NCBI GenBank assembly: GCA_004009845.1
Contig: RMBW01000029.1
Span: 1 to 64,000, forward strand
Reading direction: 5' to 3'
DNA length: 64,000 nt
DNA from: Davidsoniella eucalypti
Taxonomy: Eukaryota > Ascomycota > Sordariomycetes > Microascales > Ceratocystidaceae
The notes beneath the pieces were generated by a model. It was not told the DNA's origin, ran no database searches, and saw only the letters and a program-made list of their open reading frames with translations. Of this stretch, positions 46,935-60,200 are shown one piece after another. Each line of letters opens with the position of its first letter. The first letter of the stretch is position 1. The position numbers and the translations under genes are program-made.

Positions 46935-47157
46935 TCATACGATATCAGCGCATTCGTCCTTGTCCTTAGTCCAAGGTGTCCACGGCTCGACTAGAAAGAT
47001 GGGAGAGTACGTTAGCGAACATGGCAACTATCTGTGAATGAAGCTGGAGGATATACTAACCAAAGAGAATCTCTTTTTTGACAAAGTTGTATACGCCCAT
47101 TGTAGCGGTTGCTACGTTAGATAGGAGATAGAAAGGCTTTGACATATTTCCAATCAT
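46935..47157 (-). CDS. Spliced small protein of about 50 residues, unrecognised
   Basis: Exon 1 (47061-47157) and exon 2 (46935-46990) are joined by a 70-bp intron with strong fungal signals: donor GTTAGT, branch gctaac and acceptor ctttctag. The joined frame is 50 residues from the ATG at 47157. In-frame ATGs at 47145 and 47100 would give 46 or 31. The N-terminal part is mildly hydrophobic (PFYLLSNVATATMGVYNF) and is followed by KKEILF. Exon 2 encodes the Trp/Asp-rich EPWTPWTKDKDECADIV. Precise splice signals with frame kept across them argue for a real gene. No homologue is recognised. It lies next to the CVNH-like cluster on the same strand. Confidence 0.5.
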
Positions 47158-48144
47158 CTTGGATGCGAATTAGGGGAATGTGGAGTATGCCACTAAAGAA
47201 AGATAGGTAAACAGAGTGGTGTTTCTGTGAGGATGGAGTAGCTTATTAGGTAGATATCTTAGCTAACAAGATGTTTGGAAGAATGTAAGTTTGGATTAAG
47301 AAGCATAGGCTTCTTAGAATTTATATCGATACTTTTCTGTCGATTAGAGAGACATCTTTGTTGAAACCAGTCATTCAACATGTCAAGACAACAACAGCTC
47401 TCAAAATACTGTTTGAGGCAGACTTATATGGCCTGGGCCAACCCTCCCTGAAAGTTGCCTACCCGTTTCCGGGTTTTCATGAGTCGGGTATTCCGAAAAA
47501 GGCAATCCTCAGCATAACGCCTTTATATATACTTCATAACTATGTAAACCTTTATTTTCCTATCAATAGGGTTCATTGCATTCAATTTTGACAGCTTTTG
47601 TTTTGGTGCTTGTCTTCTGTCTTCTGTTTCACAGTGATGATGGATATGAACGCATATTATATTATATTCAATAACTCTAGTGGTGAGATTATAACACGAT
47701 AATTGATCGCAAAGATATATTGATTAACAGTCTCAAAACAGCGAGACGAATCTCGTAGTTGGATTTATCGATGAAAGCAACTATATGTACAAGCTCTCCA
47801 AGCCCCAAACGATATGATTTATAAAAAACTTAGAGCTGTTTGTCTGTATGTATAAATACATAGACATATGTGTAGGGTTAGAAAGGGTTAGTATCAAATT
47901 TCCAACCAGCTCACACAGAGTAAATCTCAAATCACATTTTAGAGGTGTCGCGCAAACCAGCAAAGAAAGTCAAGTAGTTTTAACTATTTCAAACAGAAAA
48001 AAATAGAATCATTATAAGATATGGCTAATATGAAGTTTTTTGGCTATGGACTCAGAAAACAAGATGTAATGAAAAAGAAGATGCAAGAAGTAACTCGTAA
48101 TAGATACAAACATGTCACAAAAGACCGACTACCTTTTTATTGGC
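47158..48144. other. Intergenic, no gene recognised
   Basis: AT-rich DNA between the small spliced gene and the IRE1 3' end. Short frames only. Confidence 0.5.
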
Positions 48145-51100
48145 TCACGACAATCCAACCGGCTCGAAATACTCTCGGAATCGGTCAGTGTTTTCCCAGC
48201 CTACACAGTATACACAATCCCAGCAAGCTAATAAGAGCATGGGAAACTTCACCGTCCAAAATGTCAAGTACCCATCAGGCAAGGGGCCGACTGTCCGTTT
48301 CAGGGCATCTGACAAGTCTTCGTAGTGGTTCTTCTTATTACGCAGAGCGCGAAGAAGATCCAACATTCGGGAACCTGTGTACTTTCTTTGCTTCCCTAGA
48401 GACTCAACAAACTGTGGCGGAAGAGCACGGAGAAAGTCGCCCTTGGTGATATCTGGCGCATGGCGTTCTAGTTCTTGGAGAGCTTCCGATGGGGGGTCTC
48501 TTGGCTCTTTTTCGAAATGATCGCTGACATCAACTAAGAATGCCAACCGCTTTTTAGCAGGCCAGAAGAACGGATGCGAAAGAACCTCTTGGGCGGAAGG
48601 ACGCTGTTTAGGATCAGCATCCAACATGTTCTTGATCAGATCCTCAGCTTCATAGCGATACTCGCCAAGAACCTCGAGATGATCAAGATTGTACTGGCCC
48701 TTGCGAATATTGACCTCTCTCATGTACCGATCTCCGCAGTCAAAGGGGTGTGCACCGTTAGTCAGTACATAGTAGAATACTAGACCCAGACTAAAGATAT
48801 CGATAGAGCGGGTAGCACGACGAGGCGTTGTACCATCGCCAACAAGGACAGTACCGGATCCGCTGTGGATGCTACTTTCCATGATGTCACGAACATCGTC
48901 ATCAAGTAGAAGCTCTGGTGCTCTCCAGCCTGAAGTTCCTGCAGCTCTACCAGTTGTAGCTCCAAATGATGATTGACCACCCTCGAGTTTCTTGCAAAGA
49001 CCAAAGTCAGAAACTAGAAGACGAGGTCTGTTGTCAGACCCCATGTTGATGAGGATGTTTTGAGGCTTCAGATCACGGTGTACAATACGGAGCGAATGCA
49101 GGTGAGCTATGCCGCTTGTCACTTGGTAGAGGACGCTTGGAATATCTTGGCGGCCAGCATCTGCAAGCTTTCGGAACATATGAGGCTTCTCAACCACATC
49201 AGCCAAAGAAGCAGCACATCTCTCCAGTGCAATGTAAAGAAATCCATCGCGGACTTGCTGAGAATGGTAGCGGATAACTAAAAATACATGTTAGGCCTGC
49301 CTCACCCGCACTTGGATGGGAAATCTTTGAAGACTTACCATTTGGATGATCATCGCTTTCACGCAAGAGACGAGTTTCTTGAGAGGCAATATCGTAGAAT
49401 TGAATAAGCATACGCTTGACAGCAACTTCTCGTCCATCGAACCGTCCAGCGAATACAAGAGTTCCATTGCTACCAGTTCCGAGTTGGACGTTCATATCAA
49501 CTTCCAGTTGACCCATTCGTAAGCGTGGGCTGTTCAAGTTTTCCGGATCCTCCATGATAGAATGAACATCAGGCTCGACTTGAGTATCGCGTTGCTGGGT
49601 CATCTTTAAAGCACCCATAACGGCATTTTCAACTGACTGGACCGGATCGACCTCTTCGCGAGTTTGTGAGGCCTCTCTCTTCTTCTTTTTATGCTTAACA
49701 CCCCCACGACGGCCACGATGCGCTTTCTTTTTCGGGGTAGGAGTATCCGAGACATTGGCGGGAGGAGAAAGTTGATCAAAAGAATTAGGTGGCTCAGCAC
49801 CGATATCCAACCTAGGAGACTCTACTGCAGGCGACTTAATCTCGACCTCATCAGCTGTGGCAGGTTGGACCTGCTCCGGCTTTTCCGGTACAGAATCATC
49901 TGCTGGTACAGGAGCCGGCTCAGGTACAGCAACATCAGCTTTCTCGATATATTCAGCGATAGTCGAAGAATCTGGGGTGGTCGACAGGCGATTAGCCTTA
50001 GTAACCGTCTGAGGCTGAGCAACTGTTTCAAGTGGGTTTGGACGTTCTTCTGTAGGCGTCAGAAACCGACGCATACGCTTACGGTGAGAACCTGCATCTT
50101 GCAAGATGCCATGTTTGACACGCTCGCGGATCCAGCGACGAACATTCTCCTGGTAATAGAACAACGCAACAATGAGCAAGCAGAAGAGTGCGGGGTTCGA
50201 CACAAGGTCTATGAAGCTAAGAGCGACCAGGCGAGCAACACTCTGAGGCAGAGTCTTGACGCGGTCCATGAAAGACGGTGGATCTTGCATGACTATATCA
50301 ACGGCAGGTTGCTTATAATCAATGTAGTCATAGCTATTCTCGACCTTGGATTGCGGTGTCTCGCCAGAATCGATCAGAGGGGCGTGATGCTTAGACTTGG
50401 ACGCATTATTGACAAGACCCAGAGTATGAGTACCCACGAGTGCTTTGCAGAGAGCTTCGAACTCCAAGTACTTGGGCATTTCTATCAAGCCGTCCATAGC
50501 CATCAAAGCAACCGGGGCGTTAATTATCATGGGATATGTCTTGCCAGACATGGCGAACCAACTGCCCTCACGGGTTTTATTGAGGAAGATACTCGTAGAA
50601 CGCGCAGTTTCTTCACGGTGATTTTTAGCGGGCGGTGCAGGCTGAGGTAAGATGACCAACTCAGGATTTGTCTTGGGAAGAGCATCGCGAGGACGGCAAA
50701 GATCAAATACTTTGGCAACGGGAGAAGGCAGCTTGCGAGCAAAGAGGGTTGAGCCGAGCTCACGATTAGTGTCATGGAATCCTTCTTTATCAAATCCATA
50801 GTCAAGTCCGAAGACTTTGCCGTCATGCCGAGAGGTGATATACTGGTCGTCAAATGAAGAGTGAGCAGCGTTGTATTGCTGAAGCAAGTCCTGGTTGAAA
50901 TTGTTGGGCCCCCATTCACGGTATTTGAGTAGAGCAACAGGCTTGCCGTCTTCACGTTGGATGGCAATAGTATACTCAGTTCTTCCAAGGCGGATAGTTC
51001 CAGTGGATCCACACTCCTCGCGGTCAAATAGAGCAGTTGGTCGGAGACAACTCTCGGCTTCATTCATATGAGTGCCACTTTCGCCAAACCACTTGAGCAC

Positions 51101-51967
51101 ACGACCAGTAGCAGCATCAAGAGTAATGAGAGTAGTAGTCTTACTGCCAACGTAGATGACCGACTGGTCAACGTCGGCATATGGAGCCAGGTCCTCGACT
51201 AGTTTCTTCATGGTAAGGCCAGTCTGCATGATAGAAGCACCGGAAAGCGAATCCTCGCCGGGCACCCAAAGATAGAGACTGCCATCTTGGTTAGGCTCAA
51301 CGGCCCAGATATAGTGGTCGACAGGGTTGAAGTCGTCGTCGGAAGGTAAGCTATTGGTTCGGTAGTGAATAGTTTCGATCATGGGCATTTCTACTTCGAG
51401 GCGCCAGCGCTCGTGACCTGTTTTGCGATCGACGGCGTAGATATCTCCGTCGATGGTCGCCAGTAGAACAAAGTCTTCCACTTCCCAATCGCCCAAGCTC
51501 CGCGCGATATGCTGCGAGGCGACGCCAGACCCAGAAGCGGGAGTGGATCGGAGATGGGATGTTGGTGCTCTAACGGCCGTAGCCGGAGCCAAAGTAGCGA
51601 GGGCGCTCGCATCGTCAGATGGGATATATTCGGTGTATTCATTTCGGTAATCGTTGATGGGGTGTTTGTTGGATGAGAGGTCTCGGCGGCGGCGGACGGT
51701 AGTTCCGGAGACGGAGGCCGGAGGGATATTTGATACTATATTCCCGACATGGTATGGCGAGTGGTGATAGCCGGCAGCAGCGGCTGAAGAATGGTCGGTG
51801 TTTACAGAGGCACCTGAGTTGGCATTATCGTTGGTATGGGCATCAGCAGCACGGAAGTGGCGGTTAGGATGCTGGGTTTGTTGCGAAGGGGAGGCATCGA
51901 TAATTGCGGTGTGTGCAACAGGCAGCACAGCAAAGGCGATGAGATAGCGGCCCAGACGGAGCTGCAT
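48145..51967 (-). CDS. IRE1: IRE1 unfolded-protein-response sensor kinase/endoribonuclease
   Basis: ER transmembrane sensor that oligomerises on unfolded proteins and splices HAC1-type mRNA. Exons 49339-51967 and 48145-49277 give 1253 residues. The start is the ATG at 51967 (signal peptide MQLRLGRYLIAFAVLPVAHT); a longer frame begins only with TTG. The luminal domain follows (DGDIYAVDRKTGHERW near 170). A transmembrane helix lies near 575-600 (NPALFCLLIVALFYYQ) and a basic/acidic linker follows. The kinase has GTGSNGTLVFAG near 832, VAVKRM, HRDLKPQN near 940 and DFG near 967. The KEN ribonuclease domain runs from about 1120 (LAFLVDVSDHFE) and holds the catalytic LRALRNKKNHYEDL block. All key residues are present, so the protein should be active. 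Confidence 0.96.
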
Positions 51968-52284
51968 GATTGGCGGAGATATTGCAGCTTCCAAGTCGAC
52001 TACTCATCAAGATGGTAGCGGCAGAAATGGTCGTAGAGGACTGGCAGACGGGAGCGACTCATGAGGCCATCGACACTCGAGTTGTTCGTCTATTATATGA
52101 TGGGCCAGAGGGTTCGAGAGGACGTCTGTCTGTCGTTGTTGTGTGGTGGTGCAGGGCCTCCAGTGCTTGTTCTTGCTGGCTTGGCCTGGTTTGGTATGCT
52201 TGCTCTTCTGGTATTTGATGTGTTTGTGGGTTGGATGCTGGACTCGACAGTCAGAGGGCTCTAGTGCCAATAGTGGTATTGCTG

Positions 52285-52305
52285 GTAGTAGTAGTAGTAG
52301 TAGTA
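52285..52305 (+). repeat. (GTA)7 microsatellite
   Basis: Seven perfect GTA units in the IRE1 upstream region. Confidence 0.8.
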
Positions 52306-54690
52306 GTCAACGGCCGTTAAATTAGGCGGAGCAGAGAAGCGGTTGGCTGCGTTGGCTACAAAAGGCAAAGAAAGTCGGAAGACGGTGATACAGAGAATAT
52401 CTCTCGAGGAGAAATAACACAGGGCGTTGGTGTTGGATCTCGAGATAGTAAAGGGCAATGATTGTGGGTAGATATGTCAAGGAAGGAAAAGGCCAAAGGA
52501 GAGGAAGAATCGAATGATGGTGGGTGTGATGAAACAAAACAACAAAAGCCCACGAAAAAAAGTTAATAGAATATCAAGGAAATTGCTGCAGGAGAGTCAG
52601 TCAGCACACAAAATGGCTGGTCTGGCTATGTCGGGCAAGAAGTTATCACTAATTCTTTCACAGTGCCAACCAAGCCGCCTTTGGAGCCAGTCACTTGTTT
52701 GTCTCTGATGAGATATTTAGAGAGAGAAACAGAGGGAAAAAGGCAGTCTTGGGCCGTCGTTAGAGGGAGACGGATTGTCACGCACGGAGGAATCCCAGAT
52801 AAATTTTCATAATGGTGAGAAAACAAGAGAACAGCAACAAGAGTGATGATCGGGCGATTCTACCCAAAAACAACCTCCAAATCTTGGGTGGGCAGTGTTC
52901 ACAAGCATGAAACAAAAAGCCGCACCAGCATGTAAGCGAAGCATAAAAAGCAGCCTGGCCCAACTACTACTTTCTTCTGCCACTGCCCATAGCTCTAACG
53001 ACCAAACATTGTCGAGTTATGCAAGGCGTACCCGGGGATCTCGATGGAAGTGGAGAGAACAGCGCGCCGTGATCCTTGTCCAAGTACCGATGGGGCAGCT
53101 AAGTTTCTGCTACAGATCGAGGTACCCAGTGCTAGCACACTGTCTCGATCTGTAATCGTGATATTCAGTCTGGCCGGATCCCACGCACGTACGCTATAGT
53201 ACACTTTCTTTATTATTCGTTCTCTCTCTCTTTTATATGTATATTATTCCTCCCTGGTGAGGTAAAGCAAACAACCGAATGAATCCATCACTAGCGCTGG
53301 CTTAAGCTGGCAATGCAGCACATTCAACACGGGCCAACCAAATTCCCAATCACCCGGGCTTAAGCCCTAATTTTCACCGCTGTACAATTAATATGTGCAG
53401 AGACAGACGAGTAGCTCGGTTGTTATTCCGATTTGCGTCACTATCAAGTCTTTGTTGCCGAGCTGCAGGAGACAAATATACAACACCCGTCATTTTCATT
53501 AGCCAGTCAGAAACAGCCGACCCAACAAAAAGTAGGCATGAAAATGGCTGAGATACAGTAATGCTGCTGTTATGTTTACTATTTTTACCAATTGCAATTT
53601 TGGCTACCTCAACCACTATCTATGATCTCATGATATCGTAGAGCCCGATCTCGACCGCGTAACGGGTTTTGTAAATGGGAGCTTATACCATCTACACCGA
53701 TTGAATGTATCGCCGTAGTGTTATGTTGTCTGATTTTACAATCATTTGAGTGCCTGTTTCGCACAGTGTTGTCCGACTCCTTAGCACAGTTAATAGTCAT
53801 GCATTTAGCTCTATAGACCCTGAATAACGTTATGGTTAACCCTATCTTTCTATAAGCGAGTTTATCTAGAAGTCTATAGTACATGTTTTTGATTTTTATG
53901 TACGACCAATCACAATATTTCTTAATGACATAAAAGGATGATATTTACAAAGTCTCCGGTAATTATGAAACCGACCTGTATAAACTCTATGTGGAAAGCC
54001 TCAGTTATCTAACACCTGTAGTTGCAAAGATTCTCCACAGAGATCCATACATATGCTAAGGTGAGGAGCAACCCACTGATATAAAACATGCATTTTCCCA
54101 TCCGGATACTCTGCCAAGATCCTCCTGAAGCGTGCATAATCCACAGTATGAGCAGATACCTGAGCCTACGAGTTGGTGTAGTATATTGACTGCTATGGGA
54201 TCATAATTAGACCTAGAGGAGATTGAAGACCAGCAAGTCCAACTCAGATGCCATACCATATGTCCATGGCAAGTAGTGCAACTTTCGAGTAAAGCTCTGC
54301 TGTGAAACTATATATTTTAGTCTCGGACTGTGTAGCCAGCTAAAGAACTAACGCATCGGGTTACATGTATTGTATTAGTTGGGTATTGTTAAAAGACAAA
54401 TGGGACCACTGGCTGATGTCAACTTGGGTTGTATATGACTTATATGTGTTTTTGTACTAGTGCTTGGACCACTGACTTCCAAATTTGACATTTTGGACAT
54501 TGCAACAGATGGACAATAGTTTATACTCTAGTGGCCTTCAATGAACAGAATAAACATTGGCAGTACGTCTTGTGAATTACGGTTTGATGTAATGTAATGA
54601 TATACCGCCAAGGATACTACTTGCACTTCTATTTTTTTTTCTATTTTTGGCATACAACATGGCATGTGACGATATGTAAGGGGAATTACA

Positions 54691-54718
54691 AGTATACATA
54701 CATATTTGTATGTATACT
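54691..54718. repeat. 12-bp perfect inverted repeat, 4-nt loop
   Basis: agtatacataca and its exact reverse complement tgtatgtatact flank the loop tatt. It is isolated, with no oligo-T run that would make it a terminator. Confidence 0.8.
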
Positions 54719-56153
54719 ATACATTGAAAGGCTTAGGCTAAAAGTTCCCGAGGGTAGAGTGCTAGGCTGGATGACGATACGCTAGCAAACTGCGCACTTT
54801 AGCGCGAGATTTTGAAGCTACACACTCATATTTGTAGCACTATTACAATTACAATCGCCAATAGCCTAACGCATGCCGACAAAGCCCTGAAATGCAGATG
54901 TTGATGGACAATGGCCAGAGTAGGCTTAGTAACGTGCCGACAGCTCACTAAGGGACAGTGCGAGTAGACATGGCAAGTTGCGACTACAGCTAATTAGGAT
55001 GACCACAACCCATATTCTGGTGACATCACGTCACGTGACATTTGATTTAAACCGCCATGCCTAGGAGATTACGATGCCATGACAGTGCCAATAAAGGCTA
55101 CGGACGGTGTGGGACCCGCTCTCGCTAAACTTGGCATGGGTGGTTTTTTACGACTGTTTGTTCGCATTGGCGGCGTGTTGAGATCGCGATGTTGGCACGC
55201 GAAAAAAAGTAAAGCTGACAGAGCGAGACGAAGAGCGGCTATAGTAGGGAATATTCTTGGTGTTCTTCTGCATAGTACCGAATTGCATTTAGCGCTACAA
55301 CACCAAAAAGAACCGCCACCGTTTCTACAACAACATCTGCTATCCTTTTCCTGCCCATCAACGCCGTGACAACACAACCGCAATCCATCAACAATCTCAG
55401 TTAACCCTGGCCGACAATTCGCCGCCATCGATATAATCCAGAATCCAGTCAGCCTGCAAGTCGAACAGTCGACGGAAGTGGTCGAAAGCGCCCCTGTACC
55501 CGGTCCCTGAGCTTTGGCATTTTTTGGCTCTGGCTTGGCTTTTGTGGCTTCTACCCATTGAAACAAGTCCAGACAGCACAGAAAACGCTGTTACGGTTAC
55601 TGTTACTGTTGCTAGGAAGAGAAATAGGACCAGGGCCAAGTAGTACCTGTCCGGCAGCCATCAACAAACCGCCGTCTTCTTCACCTGCTTGTAAAGCACG
55701 CACTCTTACACCGTGGAGACTCTACTCGAATCCAGCGAGAAGCACCAGAAGCGCCCTACAAGGCAAGGCCGAAGACGCCCATTCTCCCGATTACTCCGTC
55801 GACTCGACCGCCGCGCCGCCCGCTTATGCTCGTCCTTTGTCGAGCCCGAGTCCGAACCCCCGACGACGAAGACGCAGGCACAGAATCTGCAGATAAAGAC
55901 GCAGATCGAGACACGGAAACGTGCCATAGCCACGCCAGAAAGAACAACAGACACAACACCAGCAGCATCGTTCAGAACAATAGCAACGCCGGCCGAACCA
56001 CCCACGACGACTGATGCGTCTCCTCGACAACATCAACACCAACACCGCCCTCCACGACGATACCAGCCATCTTCACCCGATATACCATTCGCACCCGTCT
56101 TCTGCCCCGACGACGACATCAACCTGACACTCCCTAGGGATTCTTTGGTCGCT

Positions 56154-59100
56154 ATGCAGTCCACAAAGGGCCGCGCAAACGACCAGAACGGGCGCAAAGC
56201 AAAGGTTCGTCAATATATGTATGCCTTGCGCAACCCGTTTGCCTCCAACTCACGGCACGGGCGGCGAGTTTGCTTGTCGCGGGACGGCTGGTCTCCCATC
56301 CACTTTAGCAACAGGCGCAGCATTATCCAACGTTTCTTAGACATGAACTGTCAGACTAACACTGTGTTGATGTCTTTCAAATCTCTAGCTCGCTCATTCC
56401 TATCAACAGCTTCTTGAGTATGTGACTCCGACATCCCGCCTATCTTCTCGCCTATCCACTCCCTTCGAGGCTCTTTGATTCTAACTATCTCCGTTCTTCA
56501 GTGAGTTCTCAGCAAAAGACTTGCGATCGGTGGGAAACTATACCTTGGGACGCCTGATAGGAAAAGGCTCCTTCGGTAAGGTCTATCTTGCCACACACAA
56601 ACTCACAAATGGCTCCAAGGTAAGATATCGCCCACATTATCTCTGCGCTTTTGTAGAGCATATGAAAACTAACTAGTCCATATAGGTTGTTCTGAAATCA
56701 GCAGACAAGAACGATTCAAATCTCGCACGTGAAATCCACCACCACCGACAGTTTGTGCATCCACACATTGCCCGCCTCTATGAAGTCATCGTGACCGAGA
56801 ACATGGTGTGGATGGTCTTGGAATATTGTGCCGGTAAGAGAGACATCCCCATTGCATTGCATTGCATCGCTTCGGTAAGGCTGACTGACCTTTTTTCTAG
56901 GCGACGAACTTTACAACCATCTCCTGAAACATGGCCCGCTGCCTGTTGTGAAAGTGAAAAAGATATTTGCTCAGTTAGTAGGCGCCGTGTCCTATGTCCA
57001 TATGCAATCCTGTGTACACCGCGATCTCAAGCTCGAAAACATACTCTTCGACAAGAACGAAAACGTCAAACTGGTCGACTTTGGCTTCACGCGCGAATAT
57101 GAAGGGAAGACGAACCATTTACAGACATTCTGTGGTACAATATGCTACTCAGCACCAGAGATGCTCAAGGGCGAGCGCTATGCCGGCGAGAAAGTCGATG
57201 TCTGGAGCTTGGGTGTTATTCTATATGCTTTGCTTTGCGGAGAGCTTCCGTTTGACGACGACGACGATAACGAGACGAGACGAAGAATTCTTGCCGACGA
57301 ACCCAAGTTCCCAGACCACCTACCAGCTGACGCCATCCCATTGATAAAATTGTTGCTATCCAAACGCCCTCTTCTGCGACCATCGTTGCCCGAGATCCTA
57401 GAACACCCTTTCTTAGCCGAACACGCACAAGCCCAGCAAGTGATTCTCAAGAAGCAAAGACCGTCGCCATTTGCCACTCAGGTAGAGAAGGACACGCTGG
57501 AAAGAATGCGTACTGCCGGAGTAAACATCGACAACGTCATCGAAAGTGTTCTTGCTGAGCGCTGTGACGCTTTGGGAGGCTGGTGGACACTACTTCTTGA
57601 AAAGGAAGAGCGCAAAGAGCAAAAGCGTGAACGCAAGAGAAAAGAAAGAGAGGCCGAAGTCCGTAGTATCCGGCGTCTTTCCGCTGCCTCAGGCCGCTTC
57701 GACAGATCTACGCTTCAGAATGTTGATGAAGAAGCTGGCTCGCCTGTCGTGAGACGCCGGCCCTCTGACCACCTGATGGGAACCCCAAGAGCCCGCGGAC
57801 GTCCAGAGCGCCGAAGTGCACACTATTCGGACTTCCAGCTCCAAGAACGCCTGCAGATGCTTGACGGGACTACGGATAATAAATTGCGGCCACATAGATC
57901 CCGTACATATGATCGTGAATCCCTTCGATCTTCCAGCACTTCGCGGACTAGAGGTCCCATCCCACCACCAAAAGAGGGTGACATCCGGAGTGCCCGATCA
58001 CGGGGCTCAACACTGCACCTAGTTGCACCACCTCATGTGATTCTGCCCGATTCTGTGCCCGAGGCTGAGAATGAGAATGGTACCGAGCACAAGGTGCGCC
58101 GGAAGCATTCCCAGGCCTTTATTGCACAGTGGAAGAACTGGACGCACTGGATATTCGAGACTACGCGTCGCACTAAGCCTGGACGAAGAGCTAGTCAATC
58201 TACGCCGGACCTACGTGAGAAAGGCAAGTCTGGAGGTAAAGATGTGAAGGATCCCGACGCTCGTCCACAGACGAGTAAGTATCCCGGCGGCAAGCTCCAT
58301 GATGGCCGATCAACAAGCACTCTACCAAACGGAGTCGCTGGAAGTGGCCAGAGTGCCAAGACCGTCCCACCAATGCCCTCGAACCTAAACATCTACCAGC
58401 AACCGCCCCCGATATCTCCCGCAACAGTTACGCCCAACCACCGTATCGCCCCTCAGCACTATAAGCGCCAGTCGCTTTCGCCGTCTCCGTTAACGCCTCG
58501 TACGGCGAAACGCAGATCTTCCACCGGCCTCCGTGGCCGCAAATCAACATCTTCTTCAGTTTCCTCTATCCGATCTATTCACCACCATCACCACTCTCAC
58601 TCAAAAGCATCTTCGACTAGCTCAAACGGCTCTATCTCAACAACGCTCTCCAAGGCTAACCTTACTCGTGGAACGTCCCCCCATCATTCAGTCAAGGTTT
58701 TGCCTGCTACGCCCATCACTCAATCAATACCCTCTCATTTGCGCTTGATCCGGACGACTGGCCCACCTCAATTGGCTATGTTCAACGAGGGCATGCCGCC
58801 TTCTCGTGAGCTCCGGACTCCAGGATCCCCCAATCCCTTTGGTACGGGCGGTGTCATGTTTGCTAAGCGCAAGCGCAATGTCTTCAAGGGCCCTATGTTA
58901 AGCATTGCCACCACTGGTGCTCCCGGCGCCCGCGGGGCTCAGTCTAATTCACACTCGCATTCACATTCTCGTAGTGCTAGCGCATCCGGAATGGGTAGAC
59001 GATCAGGCGAGATCACCATAGCTGAAGAAGACGAGGAGTTTGTGGAAGAGGACGAAGAAATCGAAGACGTTGAGGAGTTCTCCCCGGTGATTTCTCGACC

Positions 59101-59272
59101 TGGCGAAGTTGTTGAGGAACACATCTATGAAGATATCGAAGAAGAGGAAGGCCCATCTATGCTTGATCAATCCTCATTATCTATTGTGAGCACCGGAGGC
59201 CTTACTCTTTCTAGCTCGGGAGCGCCGACTCTACCGCCACTTGAGATGCTTCCGAAGTTAAGTGAGAGCTGA
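56154..59272 (+). CDS. CAMK-like serine/threonine protein kinase with long disordered C terminus
   Basis: Exons 56154-56204, 56389-56417, 56502-56619, 56686-56833 and 56901-59272 give 905 residues. The start ATG at 56154 opens MQSTKGRANDQNGRKAK, which splices in frame into LAHSYQQLLDEFSAKDL just ahead of the kinase. The kinase domain (about residues 38-290) has IGKGSFGKVYLA, the VVLK lysine, HRDLKLEN, the DFG of VDFGFTREY and the CGTICYSAPE activation segment. The family resembles fungal Snf1/Kin-like kinases such as yeast YPL150W; orthology is not certain. The tail is basic, then Ser/Pro-rich, with a His cluster (about 58580) and an acidic stretch (EEDEEFVEEDEEIEDVEEF). Substrates are unknown. 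Confidence 0.85.
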
Positions 59273-60200
59273 ATCTTCTCTTAGTTCATTATCTATTCGA
59301 TTTCTTTATAATCGTCCTCATATTGTTTACAATGAAAGCTAAAGTGAAATCGTTGTATACTTTCTTGATCCATCTAAAGCCATTTATATATATATATATA
59401 TATCTAGTTATACATGCTATATATCCGGCTTGAAATCTCCATCTTCCTTTTTCTATCTTCTTGTCTCCTTTGTCCTCAAGCCCACCCCCAATATCTATTC
59501 TTATTTCCATCTTCCCATCTACACACCACTATTACTAGTATATAGTTCCCTATGTTTCTAAGCTTTATAAAGCTCCATCTACTTACTGGCTATTTCTTTC
59601 TACCCTTCCCTAGGTCTATGACATCCGACTTTGTCCTGCCTCATATCATTAGCTTCTCATTTGTTCATTACCCTTTACCATTTCTTTCTTGATCTTCTTC
59701 CATTCTATTTTTTTCCCATTTTTTTTAAAAAAAACTCTTCTTATCTCCCTTAGTTCTTCTGTTTTACATCTTGACACTGGCGGTCGCTACGATACCTGAG
59801 ACATATGTAGACCCAATAACGTTTAGCCTAGCCTAGACTTTGTTTATTCACTTGCTTCTTCTTTGTTTAAATTGTCTGAAAGTTCCCTGTTTAGCTTTAC
59901 TAATTTAAATGTGTCTTTTTTTATTTTTGTTTATTCAAAGATTTGCCTCGTTTTTTTTTCTTCGAGGTAAGGCGTTTGCTTTTTTTTTAGCCTAGACCAA
60001 TCCGTTTTGCCAGTTTCTAGATCAGAATAGAATTATATCCCTTTGCGTTTTTCTTTTTTCAACATTAATCTCTTTTGAACATTAATCTCTTTTGAACATC
60101 CAACTATCCAAATTACATGTAAAGTTTTCCTTTGTCAAGTATCTGGCACAGTCGTCAATATTTCGTTATATAAATCCTTTCCAATAATATTTACAATTAA
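59273..60200. other. Convergent intergenic region, T-rich
   Basis: 3' flanks of the kinase gene (+) and CDC43 (-). It holds a (TA)n run at 59385-59403 and many T tracts. No coding signal was seen. Confidence 0.5.
60061..60094 (+). repeat. Tandem 17-bp duplication
   Basis: The unit aacattaatctcttttg occurs twice back to back (60061-60077 and 60078-60094). Confidence 0.85.

Larger units (their letters stand above)
51968..56153. promoter_or_regulatory. 4.2-kb divergent upstream region of IRE1 and the kinase gene
   Basis: Contains a (GTA)7 microsatellite at 52285-52305, a 12-bp perfect inverted repeat at 54691-54718 and a CACGTG core within tcacgtcacgtgacat near 55028. The last 850 bp before the kinase start are CA/CGA-rich and open in several frames by composition, as expected of a long fungal leader. 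Open frames at 53609-53884 and 55069-55566 show no motifs and were not called. Confidence 0.5.

Noticed and set aside
51968..51994. Nine-residue N-terminal extension of IRE1
   Set aside because: Begins with TTG; the following ATG starts a proper signal peptide.
53609..53884. 91-residue frame on the minus strand in the IRE1/kinase spacer
   Set aside because: No motif or context; chance frame in non-coding DNA.
55069..55566. 165-residue cysteine-rich frame on the minus strand
   Set aside because: Lies opposite the long leader of the kinase gene, with no family resemblance and no promoter or splice evidence.
55713..56153. Long N-terminal extension of the kinase protein
   Set aside because: The frame is open by composition but starts with GTG and is low-complexity; the ATG at 56154 directly precedes the conserved N-terminal block.
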